Assembly: GCA_030374765.1 (NCBI GenBank)
Contig: JARGXX010000036.1
Span: 124,001-188,000 of the forward strand
Direction of reading: 5' to 3'
DNA: 64,000 bases
Source of the DNA: Agarophyton chilense
Lineage: Eukaryota > Rhodophyta > Florideophyceae > Gracilariales > Gracilariaceae
This document shows positions 55,101 to 64,000 of this stretch, piece after piece. The notes under the pieces are model-generated. The model had not been told where the DNA came from, ran no database searches, and saw only the letters and a list, made by a program, of their open reading frames with translations. The translations under genes and the position numbers were made by a program. How positions within the stretch are numbered: position 1 is the first letter of the stretch; every line of letters starts with the position of its first letter.

Positions 55101-55577
55101 GAGTTCTTCGTCGAAGACCGCTGTCGGAAAGAACCACGGAGCTCTTCGGATAATTGCCTTGTGTTAACGCGGGTTTAACCCGACGAGTTCGCCGTAACTG
55201 GGCCAGGTGTCCTCCGCAGGAGTGATGTGGCTTGAAGCTTCAACGGGACCCCGGGATCGGCTCGGCGCGGTTGAGGAGGCACTCCCCCGCGGAAGGGGAG
55301 CCAAATGGAAACCGGAGAAGTAACCCCTGCGGGGATTGTTACCACCGTTCATCGAAAGTGCTGGTCGCCGAGGTATCGGGATGTGGTCGCTGGAAGTTGG
55401 CGTACGATGTGGAAGAGCGCTCGAAGTTCGAGGAGTGGCTCCCGCGTTGGTGTGTTTGTCGTTCGGTTGTGCAGCTCTGCCTTCGACAGTCTAGTAGTCT
55501 CTGGACTAGTTACGCGGCTCGCTTTTACGCCGGTTGGACCGTTGCCTCCCCGCCATGTCGACGGCGTGTTCGTCACC

Positions 55578-55591
55578 TAAGGAGGGGGATA
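55578..55591 (+). promoter_or_regulatory. Ty3-B polypurine tract
   Basis: TAAGGAGGGGGATA abuts the 3' LTR and differs by one base from the tract of Ty3-A. Confidence 0.7.
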
Positions 55592-56480
55592 TGAAGGACA
55601 ATGCCCTCCAAGGAGGGTTTCTTCCCAGGACTTACAGACTTCACTCGCTTGAGTATTAGTTTGGTCTATGAAAAGCTATACCGATATTGCGTGCCGACGG
55701 CCGGTTAGGACCCGAGGTGCACACTGGTGGAACACGTGGAATGCACGGATGCCGACGCGCGAGTGCGAGGCGTGCCACACGTAGCCCGGATTCTACCAAA
55801 TGGTTAGTATTATTTGGTATTTTCTAGTATTTATTTAGCTACGCTATCGCTATTTAGTGTCTATTTTTCGGGCGCGCGCTCACTGTCAGAGGCCGCGCAC
55901 CACACTAGTTAGGAGGTTGAGCACTGCTCCCCAGTAAACACCCTCTGGGGAGATCCCAAGGAGGGAGTCCTGGCTCTGAACTCTTCGCATTTGGCGCGTT
56001 TTCACCGCATACTGCGTGAGCGCCCGTTGCACGTTAGTTCATCCTCCCCTCTGTCGACCAGAGTGCTACCACCACCGTGGGTTCATATTTAATCGCCGAC
56101 ACTTGTCGAATTCTCGCCTCTGTATAGGGTTTCGCCCTCGTTTTCCTCTTGTTCTCCCTTTTGGCTCTCGTGAGTGGCCGTCTCACTCACCCCGCTCGTC
56201 CCCGTCATACGAGTGTTTCCTCGCTCCTTTTCCGACAATCGCCGTGATACCGCTCCGCCTAGTATTGGTCACACCCCGGACTGTGCCGTGCTCACCTAAA
56301 CACTCTAGATATATCCCGCCGGATTGACCTCGGTCTTACACCCGACTCCGTCGTGCCTTTCCAGAGTGGCTCTGTTTCTGTGCTCCGCTGGGACGCAACT
56401 CCTCCGCCTGAGGCGTTTCTCTCAAGAGAGGAAGATCCCGAACATCTTCGTGGTGTCTCCGTTCCAAGCGTTGTTTTACA
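55592..56480 (+). repeat. Ty3-B 3' LTR
   Basis: An 889-bp copy of 44702-45601, ending GTTTTACA. It has fewer AGTATT tandem units than the 5' copy. Confidence 0.85.
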
Positions 56481-56554
56481 TTTTCTGGTTGAGTAAGTGT
56501 TAGTACTTGTAATTTTAATTGTATTTATTTTAGTATAGTAGTGGAGGTAGTGGA

Positions 56555-56682
56555 GTGGCCACCTGGATCTGTAGCCAGTGCTGGCTAGGTCTCTGACACT
56601 AGGTCAGAGAGCGTGCCTTGCTGGCACCTCCCGGGTGATTTGGAGAGTGCAGTCCACTGCATATAGCGAACTGCACCTCTCC
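56555..56682. other. Chain of short hairpins
   Basis: Successive perfect or near-perfect inverted repeats: GTGGCCAC (56555-56562), AGCCAG-TG-CTGGCT (56573-56586), TCTCTGAC-5-GTCAGAGA (56590-56610), GTGCC-5-GGCAC (56613-56627) and GGAGAG.TGCAG-18-CTGCA.CTCTCC (56642-56682, one bulge). The region lies 75 bases after Ty3-B and overlaps no convincing ORF. It could be a structured RNA or the structured end of another element. Confidence 0.5.
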
Positions 56683-56699
56683 CATCTTAATCTGATAAA

Positions 56700-58089
56700 G
56701 ACAGACATCACTTCGGTCACGACTATACCTTTTGGTTCATTGTTTCTCAACTACCACATAGGCTTTCCCGCGCGTCGACGCCTACCATCGTTCACCTACA
56801 CGGCACAGGCTATTCGCCCCGCCGTTTGCCCTTGCCGGTTTTCACGGTGCCCTGTTACCATCGAAGTTTACTACTTCTACCTTCTAAGGTTGAGCGTCAA
56901 CACGCTCCCTACGCTTTAACGTCACTATGCTCCCGAAACAAGACAGTAGCATACCCCAGAGGTGATTTACCGACATTTTTCACAAAAACAGAAGCCAAGC
57001 CGCAGTATCAAGCCGTTGCGGAGGGTGCTTTGAGTCAAACTTTACTTTCATGTTGTCGTGTTTTCAACGATGCTTTATCCAAAATGCATCTAAAACATTT
57101 TCAACGTCATCTTCAATTTTTTTTTTCAATCTTTAGCTTCTATGAATTACCTACATGAGTAAATTACCCTTTACGTGCGTGACTGAAAATTTTTGAATTT
57201 TCAAGAGAAGTTTTTGCAAGCCGTTTTAACGGCGAGGTTCAGTACTTTGAGGTGGCTTCCAATGCTTTTACTACAGTTTTGTCGGTCTGTTTGTCATATA
57301 TCAAACCATCGACGTCAACAACGCCGGCAGCGGTGTGATTTGCATCGGCGTCGGCATGCACACCGGTGATGGTCACGCACACCAAATAAGCAGCAAAGAT
57401 TACGTTTGAAAAGCGTGCCAATTTTTGAACTTCACGACGCTCTGACGATGTCGATGGTCACGCTTTGAAGACGATTGAACTTGAAGATAATGACTGACAT
57501 TGGAATGACTTGGACCGGAACCATTGGGCAGAGGAACAACAATGTTTGAGCCTACTGTTTTTGTTGGTCGAAATTCTAAAATACAATATAGCCATTGGCA
57601 GAGGGAGAATCGGCCTCCTGGTGCAATGGTGGTGGGGACCAATGTTTGAGCCTAAACCTCTGGTTGGTCACTTTTGCAACGCCGGCGACGTCGTGTCGAT
57701 TCGGCACTTACCCCTCAACAGTATAAGCGTTATACAGGGTAAAGGAGATAAAATAAACTACTGAACTCGCTTTAGAGAAAGTATGATGCAATAAAGGTTA
57801 TGTTTTTGAAACATTTTTACTTCAAAATGTTGTCACGCTGAATTCGTTAGCTTTACTGTAGCCAAAACGTCAATCATCGGTTATTCTGGGCGAGAGATAT
57901 GATTGTGAAACCTTTCGGAACAAAATTATATCAACTGCATTTTTCATGAAGTCCATTTTTTTTGGACCTGTGCGTAATAGGGATATGGACTGCAACTCTT
58001 TTCAAGTACTTTGCTCCAATCGAACTAACGCGAAGGGTTGGGATGCGAGAGTCTCCGATCATCTATAGCGCTCAACGACATAATATGTA
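56700..58089. other. Stretch without a recognisable gene
   Basis: A plus-strand open segment at 56826-57158 and minus segments at 57239-57421 and 57400-57642 show no domain. The 57239-57421 frame reads like a signal peptide (FSNVIFAAYLVCVTITGVHA) but has no ATG. A short direct repeat AATGTTTGAGCCTA occurs near 57541 and 57641. Confidence 0.35.
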
Positions 58090-59661
58090 TTATGTTCTCT
58101 GTGTCTCCGAGTTGGCTTCATCCGCCAGTCCTGTAATTTCACCTTCACGATTTCTAGATGCGCTGTATAAAACGACAACCATTGCCAGAAGTGCTGCCAA
58201 TGCCAGGGCTCCCACCCCCGCGCTGCAAATAACGATGATCATGTTCTTATTCATCACAAACCTCCCTTCGTTCTTTTCTTTGTCTGCGTCACCAATGCTG
58301 TCACCGCTAGTATCTACAGCTGCTTCTTCAACAACATCTCCAAACCCTTTGAACGGTTTGACAGCCCCAATTTCTGGGAAGATAATACCAAAAGTTGGTC
58401 TACTTCCATTTGGGTACTTTGTATATCCAACATATCGCACAATAGTTCTGTTAGACGTTTGTGCCAAAGTCATCGCAGTAGGCTTCTCCAAATAATTCGT
58501 ATTGTCAAGCTCATTTCGACTGCTTAAAAGCACTATCTGGCCGGTTGGGGAAATGACTAGGAGCAACATCTTTCTTGCTCCATCAAGGGCTTCCGAAGAT
58601 CCGATGCAATAAGCATTTCCATCTGTAGCGACACGAACAGCGACCCCTTGATCTACCCCTTTCCCATTAGATGTCCCATCAACATAGACTGGAACGTTGG
58701 ACACGTCATTCTTTAATACGGCGAAAACATGCATGAATAGGTCGACGTCTCGATCTGGTATGGCAAGAGCTTTTCCGGTCATGAATGTGGTGACGGAACC
58801 GTCGAGAGCTGGCGGTCCAATAGCAATATCGCTGACGGTAAATAAGGGTGTTGCACCCTGCTCAATGAGCATTTGAGGTCCCTCAAGAATATCCAAACTT
58901 TCGGCATTCAATCGGTACATTGAAGCCTCACTTCCTCCGTCTTCCAAACCTCTATGAGCTGCTATCACGATTTCAGAACCGTCGGAACTGATATCAATCG
59001 CCCTTCCAAATTCATCGTCACGACTTCCAAACTGCACTGCGTTTAGAACTTCTCCAGATGATGACAAACGAACAACAATTACATCACCCTTTCCTTTGGA
59101 TTCTTCGTAAAGAGAACCGGATGTCCCCCCCGTTACGTAGACATCACCGTTAATATTATTGATTGTACAGTCGAACAACTTCGTCACACCTTTTGTTGAC
59201 TCTGCGGTAAAGAAAATGGCCTCGCGAACTTTCGAACTTACGTCATTGGAAGTACCGTTACTTGATATACCGGAAAAGCGAAGAACATGTCCTTGAAATT
59301 CAGAACCCGACAATTTCGAAACAACGATGTAGGCAATATCAAATAGCTCGCTGATCTCCATGGCAAAAGGAGAACCTGACACAAGTTTACTCTGCACACT
59401 CCACGCAACTTCTTGAGACTGATGTATTTTGTAGATGGCGGGCACTGAGTATGCATTTGAAAGCTGTCTATCCACAGCAACTATTGAATCTCCGTCTCGA
59501 AAGCTCTCAACTGCAACAGCCGTTTCAGACCATATTTCTTCTCGAAAAGGATCCTTCAAGACCCATGAACTCCATTTAGTGTTCGATGCTTTTTTGTTGA
59601 CATAGGCCTCGGAACAAGCATGCAAACATATAAGAAGTGCGTACAGAAAGTGGTGTCTCAT
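58090..59661 (-). CDS. Type I membrane protein with SBBP-like beta-propeller repeats (523 aa)
   Basis: A single intact 523-codon frame from an ATG at 59661. Residues 1-19 form a signal peptide (MRHHFLYALLICLHACSEA). The ectodomain is beta-rich. Residues 165-230 (GDVYVTGGTSG ... VVRLSSSGEVLNAVQFGSRD) match the SBBP/beta-propeller repeat pattern, and weaker repeats (DGNAYCIGSSEAL near 350) follow. A single membrane helix lies at about 475-498 (IIVICSAGVGALALAALLA), then a 24-residue acidic cytosolic tail. Several N-x-S/T sites (NGTS, SNRT) suggest glycosylation. The predicted role is a cell-surface or endomembrane receptor-like or adhesion protein; the ligand is unknown. No intron is required. 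Confidence 0.8.
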   Translation of the reverse strand: MRHHFLYALLICLHACSEAYVNKKASNTKWSSWVLKDPFREEIWSETAVAVESFRDGDSIVAVDRQLSNAYSVPAIYKIHQSQEVAWSVQSKLVSGSPFAMEISELFDIAYIVVSKLSGSEFQGHVLRFSGISSNGTSNDVSSKVREAIFFTAESTKGVTKLFDCTINNINGDVYVTGGTSGSLYEESKGKGDVIVVRLSSSGEVLNAVQFGSRDDEFGRAIDISSDGSEIVIAAHRGLEDGGSEASMYRLNAESLDILEGPQMLIEQGATPLFTVSDIAIGPPALDGSVTTFMTGKALAIPDRDVDLFMHVFAVLKNDVSNVPVYVDGTSNGKGVDQGVAVRVATDGNAYCIGSSEALDGARKMLLLVISPTGQIVLLSSRNELDNTNYLEKPTAMTLAQTSNRTIVRYVGYTKYPNGSRPTFGIIFPEIGAVKPFKGFGDVVEEAAVDTSGDSIGDADKEKNEGRFVMNKNMIIVICSAGVGALALAALLAMVVVLYSASRNREGEITGLADEANSETQRT

Positions 59662-62600
59662 GTTTCGGGGATATATCGTAGAAGGTTAATTGTGAGGGCA
59701 TCAGAAGCTGCAGGTGTTACAATGGTACTAAGAGTTTCCGAGTTCGTTCTCTAGGATTTCTGCATCAAAAACGACACTAAGAGAACTATGATAAAGCTCT
59801 CTCGAACTTCGAGGGCGATTTTCTTTTCGAGAACAAATTCTCTAGTTCGCTGCTAAAATATCCAGAACTTGTCTTTGGTTCATAATATCAACCATAGACA
59901 TATTATCGAGGAGAGGGGAATTTAAAGTAGAACTTGGCCTCTCCCACCCCCCGTGCAACCTATGATAAGGCCTCATTCATGATTTTGTAACAACAACGGC
60001 CGAATCAGGAAAGGAGCACTTGGAAAGTTCTGTATTAAACGATTGAGACCATCAGGTGATTCAAAAGAAGGGATTTACATCAGCTACCGCAGAAGATTTA
60101 TTGTTGCATTATTGAATAGCAAGAATCAAGCGAACGGGGTACTGCTCGCGTAAGTGGCATTTGAGTTGAAAGTCACTTCTCGCCTGCGCAAATAACCATG
60201 AAGAGCGCTGTTTCTCTGCCTTAGACGATTCTCATTTTCTCATGAAGTGCAGTTGCGTTGTCTTGGAAGCTCGACGCCGCCGAGGCATAGATAGTGCGAA
60301 CGCTTATGCTTCACAGACAACTCGTATCGACAAGAACTATAAAGAGCATCCGAACAGATAGATGTGTGCGAAAGGTAGGGGTCTGTGTGGCTATATGGTA
60401 CCCTTCCTACTTGGCACCACTTGTCTTTTGTAGCTCGTGGATTCCGAGGATGTGCTCTTCCAAAATTAGATCTTGAAAATTTCAACCAGATCAAGGGCTT
60501 ACACAACAGAGCTATTGGAATATAAAAGCGCAGGCCAGAACAATGGAGCTGCCCACGCCCTGATCCCTAACAAAGCATGCACCGCAATACCATGTGTTTT
60601 CAACAATCGACAAGATCTGCCGCAAGTGTAGCCTCTAGCTGGTGTCCCGGATAGTGAACGCGACTTGCTCACTCTCGCTCTCGCTTCGAATTCTTCATGA
60701 CGAGGTCGCTTGTTGCATCCCTGGCGGAGACACACCTGTCAGCCTCTCGAAAGGTTACTCTAAATTTTCATTCTCGTACCTCCAATTTCCAGGTGCGAAG
60801 TAAGACCGTTGCGTCACGGGGAACTTGCAGATCACTAGATCTTCCTGTTGTCGTGATACCAACTCAACCGTGAACTGGATACAAAGATGGAGACTGGAAG
60901 CCATTTCTGATCGCCACCGTCCAACTTTTGCGGCACTGGAGGGAAGTAAATTGCGGCAGCAAACATGGAAGACACCCAAGTTCTTTCTTCAAACCGCATG
61001 CCTTGAGGACTTCAGCTCTTAATCGCAACGTGTTAGGATTAAATGAAACTTATGAGCGATCGAAGCCGCAACCATCGCATTCGGACGCTGTTTTTCATTA
61101 CGGGCTCACGGGATTCAAGTCCTGCGATGACGTAATCTAAAGTGTTTCGGTGATGAAGGGTACGTCTTGTTTTTCCTGCTGAGCGAACTCCGATTAGATC
61201 GAAGTGACGAAGCTTGCTATCATAGGAAGTGCCGTCTGAAGCACGTGGCAGACTGCCAGGCATGGAACCTGCTTCAGTCGAGAAATCTGAGTCAAGTCGT
61301 TGATAATCCTTGGATGGTCCGCAAGACTCGGTTGATCCTGTTGCAGTTGATCCTCTTGCAATGTCAACGTCGTGATTAATGTAGCACCACCAACTGATCC
61401 GTCTATTCGGCCGAACTGCGTTTGTTTTTTTCATACGATATACTAACACACATCTGCGGTTTCCAGTTTTTGTAGCGAAGTTACATCTATCAAACAGACT
61501 GGAAATCACTCTGCGTTACTCATTTCGACTCAGTTATAGGTATGTGTCAAATGTATTTCTATCTTGTTTGATGATGAGATCTGGATTTCATGCGTGTCAT
61601 ATGAAATTTTCGTTTGAGCAGTGCTCCCGTGTTGCGTGTTCCGTATTGGGATGCTGACACCAGAGTTTTGTTACAATCGGTCAATATGTTTATTTCCGTT
61701 GATCTGAAAGCCATCGTGCTGATGCGTCAGACGATCGAAGCGCGTATATGTTTTGGTGCTAACCTTCTGCTCTCCCCTTTTCATAAGATTTGCCAGAGTT
61801 GAAATCAAGCCTTTAGACCTCCCGCTCATTGGAAGAGTGTCGACACCTGGGTTGAACTAGCAAGCTACGGACGTGAGAAGTGAGCATTCAGGTACTCAAA
61901 TAACGTTAAACTGAAGTGATCAGCAGGCGTTGAGCATTAAAGTGTCCGCCAGCCGTTTTGGAGCTCTTCTCTTTCTAAAGATATCGCTACGAGCGCCCTG
62001 GACTAAACAAATGCCCAACATAGCGCACGAGTGACAGAACAAACGCGCATGTTCTCCGCGAGGCTTGCACTGCCAGATAAGGTTCATGAAGGGAACGGAA
62101 CAGTGCTTAACGAATGCCGAAACAGATCTCACGAGGAGATAATAGACGGTAGAGAGGTACTGCTGTCGCTTCTAGTTCGCAGCCCTCACCCTGGAGTTGA
62201 TCGAACAAGGTGGAAACAGTGCTGGGTTTGAAATTTTGGTACACTGGGAAGCAATAAAAGGGAGACTTAACTCTGTTCTTCAAACACTTTTTTCTTCAAA
62301 AAATTTCGTGCGAGTGGAGGAATATTGCTGCCATGTCGCAGTCGTGAAGTGCCCCATCACGAATCAAACGAAACAGGTAGTCTGTGAGGGTGCAGGACAA
62401 TGAAGAAAACCTTCTTACCCTCTTCGTCCACTTAAGGGGAACAAAATTTATCCGCACATTCAGCTTGCTTGTGGGTCTTGCTGGTGTTGCTAACCAAACA
62501 ACTCCGGGCAGTGTCTATTAGACCAGATAGTTCAGTTTTAACCTTTCCATGCTTATCCACATGTAACCGTCGTATCTTGGGAAGTTGAAAAGCGTGAACA

Positions 62601-62935
62601 GAAAGTGATGAAAAAGATCTCCATGAACTGGAGAAATTATTTGTAGAAGACTAGTTGCATGTGAAATGGGGGATGTAAAACTGTTGTTTCTAATTAAGAC
62701 TAATTCCAACGCCGTGAGGCGGTCGCGAAACAATGATACCGTCCTTTTTCATTCGGACTCTGCCTAGGAATCAGTTATCTGTCTCCTCGCCCGACATTGA
62801 ATTAATTAGTTCAGGAAATCCGAGAAGGCATGGCTCATGTGGCTTGTTGTATTCAGCCCAAGAATCGAGAGCCGAGTTTCCCAATCGCGGAAAGTTAGCA
62901 AGTGACCACCGCAATCATACTCCTCGCATATTTCT
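59662..62935. other. 3.3-kb intergenic region
   Basis: The longest open frames (61039-61509 minus, 156 codons; 62518-62733 minus) show no domain. The first is basic and Ser/Arg-rich and lacks flanking signals. It contains the upstream regions of the two flanking genes (59661 leftward, 62936 rightward). No repeat pair or RNA gene was recognised. Confidence 0.35.
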
Positions 62936-63532
62936 ATGAGCTTTACTTCGGAGATGCGACAAGCAAGAAGGGAAAGATTGCTCGTTTTATTTGTGAGTAT
63001 CGTTCTCTGTTCTATTATGAGCTGCAGCTTAAGCCTTCTGGCGAAGGAAAATGATCGCCTGTGGCATGATGGTAACAATCACGTAAAGGCTGCTGAAGCT
63101 TACTCTGACATGGAGACTGCAAACAAGATGGGCGTTTCTGTGAACGGCTCTAGCACGCAGCAGTCGGAAGGATATGTCGTTTTCATTCGAACAGACGAGA
63201 AAAACCGAATGCATAACACCACTTTGAACGAAGTCGCACATCGTTCAAAAGCAAAACGGTCAAAGAAATCTAATCGGGATGACATGATGCCTGGGGCAAT
63301 ACTGGCACTTGGCGCTGCCATGGCATGCGTTCTTAGTGCGGTTGGAGCTCTCGTAATGATTCGGGGACCTCAGGCCGAAAGCAGAAAAAGGATGCTTGAA
63401 GAGATAGGTGAATATCATAGAACGCTGAGCGATGATGAGTTTGTCGACGGGCTAGATGACAGCACAAGCTCATCCAGAGCAAGTCTTTCAAGAGAAGATG
63501 ATAGCGAGGGAGCGCCTGAAGAAGCTGTTTAG
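62936..63532 (+). CDS. Hypothetical two-helix membrane protein (198 aa)
   Basis: An intact 198-codon frame from an ATG at 62936. A hydrophobic segment at residues 15-36 (LLVLFVSIVLCSIMSCSLSL) follows a basic N-terminus (RQARRER) and is either a signal anchor or an uncleaved signal. The loop (37-116) is polar with one NTT glycosylation sequon and a basic cluster RSKAKRSKKSNR just before helix 2 (118-142, PGAILALGAAMACVLSAVGA). The tail (150-198) is acidic and Ser-rich (SSSRASLSREDDSEG), like a regulated cytosolic tail. A poly(A) signal AATAAA lies 209 bases after the stop (63741). It is not recognised; organisation resembles the 523-aa neighbour only in having an acidic tail. Confidence 0.65.
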   Translation: MSFTSEMRQARRERLLVLFVSIVLCSIMSCSLSLLAKENDRLWHDGNNHVKAAEAYSDMETANKMGVSVNGSSTQQSEGYVVFIRTDEKNRMHNTTLNEVAHRSKAKRSKKSNRDDMMPGAILALGAAMACVLSAVGALVMIRGPQAESRKRMLEEIGEYHRTLSDDEFVDGLDDSTSSSRASLSREDDSEGAPEEAV

Positions 63533-63740
63533 ATCGACAGTACTTGCGACGTGATAGGTGTGCGCAATGTGACGAGCGAAATTGCAATCGATTCACTGTT
63601 CCTTAGAAATGTGTAACAAAACAAGCACTGAGTAAAGGAGGCTCGTTCCTTTAGCGTGACGATGATGAGCCTATCTACATACAAGGATTACGCTTCCCTG
63701 GGCACAATTCTTGGCATGTCTTGCCGTGGCCTTGCCACCC

Positions 63741-63746
63741 AATAAA
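63741..63746 (+). terminator. Poly(A) signal AATAAA
   Basis: AATAAA in CACCCAATAAAAGCG, 209 bases after the stop of the 198-aa gene, is a plausible 3'-end signal for it. Confidence 0.4.
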
Positions 63747-64000
63747 AGCGCCACTTGGATTTGTTACAATTCTAGCTGCGCAAACAAGTGAGCCTTGCAA
63801 GTGTGCTTGAGAACAGCATAAAACAATTCCCTTGTGTTAAGAGAAAGGAGACTAGGCCAATAGCTTAGGCCTTTTTGCTGTCCTGTCGCACTGTCTGTCG
63901 CACTGCCTGTCACGTAAGTTTAGTTTCAAATGTTTGGGATATGAAGGAGACTGCCTTTCAACTTCGATAAAATAATCTTCGTGATGAAAAACCTGCAAAG
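63747..64000. other. 3' flank without a gene
   Basis: It includes a short inverted repeat around GGCCAATAGCTTAGGCCTTTTT (63856-63875) and a duplicated CTGTCGCACTG (about 63882 and 63893). No gene is seen. Confidence 0.3.

Larger units (their letters stand above)
44702..56480 (+). mobile_element. Chromodomain Ty3/gypsy element (Ty3-B), 11.8 kb
   Basis: LTRs at 44702-45601 (900 bp) and 55592-56480 (889 bp) both run TGAAGGACAATG...TACA and look about 90-95% identical by eye. A candidate primer-binding site (TGGTCTCCCGAC, 45605) follows the 5' LTR, and the polypurine tract AAGGAGGGGGATA precedes the 3' LTR. Gag, protease, RT-RNase H, integrase and chromodomain frames are long and well preserved, with only a few breaks. 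A 2.8-kb region with antisense frames lies before the 3' LTR, making the element unusually long. Flanks CCTTC and TTTTC are not a convincing duplication. It is younger than Ty3-A. Confidence 0.9.

Noticed and set aside
57239-57421. Small secreted protein with signal peptide
   Set aside because: The frame has no ATG (TTG start only), stops upstream at TGA and has no flanking signals. The hydrophobic start may be chance.
61039-61509. 156-codon minus-strand frame as a gene
   Set aside because: No domain, no clear promoter or poly(A) signal, and composition typical of chance open frames here.
1-64000. CRISPR arrays, bacterial operons or integrons
   Set aside because: No spaced direct repeats, no ribosome-binding-site-led gene strings and no bacterial gene sets are present. 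Introns, poly(A) signals and LTR elements show a eukaryotic nuclear sequence.

Overview
The window is eukaryotic and very repeat-rich. It contains spliceosomal-type intron candidates, AATAAA poly(A) signals, Ty3/gypsy and Ty1/copia LTR retroelements, a piggyBac-like and a TNP2/CACTA-like DNA transposon, and only a few host genes, mostly at the ends and near the centre. The confident host genes are single-exon. Intron-poor genes scattered among LTR-element nests fit a florideophyte red alga such as a Chondrus-like species. That assignment is an inference, because no taxonomic marker gene is present.

Layout. 1-9200: the end of a Ty3-A family LTR, a minus-strand copia fossil, then a plus-strand copia fossil. 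9800-11304: a small minus-strand gene or pseudogene with TATA and AATAAA signals, and a divergent plus-strand region with an intron and a zinc-finger-like exon. 11305-16627: element Ty3-C, with LTRs of about 240 bp and a perfect 5-bp target duplication. 16628-19780: unassigned sequence, a possible spliced exon pair, and an inverted block shared with Ty3-B. 19786-23361: a full-length piggyBac-like transposon with TTAA duplications, a decayed transposase and a second ORF resembling the P2X7 intracellular (ballast) domain. 24432-25697: a host gene for a 421-aa disordered Ser/Arg-rich protein, with a GC-rich upstream region carrying 11-bp tandem repeats and a bZIP-type palindrome.

29628-38048: Ty3-A, an old chromodomain Ty3/gypsy element. 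38600-44400: a TNP2-type transposase relic next to fragments of two host genes, the nucleolar GTPase NOG1 and a Gfo/Idh/MocA oxidoreductase. 44702-56480: Ty3-B, a large chromodomain element with LTRs of about 0.9 kb and well-preserved reading frames. 56555-56682: a chain of hairpins. 58090-64000: two membrane-protein genes, a 523-aa SBBP/beta-propeller type I protein (minus) and a 198-aa two-helix protein (plus), separated by 3.3 kb without a recognisable gene.

Ty3-A and Ty3-B share gag architecture, polypurine tract and a C-terminal chromodomain, and both carry antisense open frames between pol and the 3' LTR. The host genes show no operon-like or pathway relation to each other. The most unusual items are the ballast-domain ORF inside the piggyBac-like element, with a canonical -1 slippery heptamer in it, the antisense ORFs of the Ty3 elements, and the tRNA-like antisense motif in the Ty3-A LTR.
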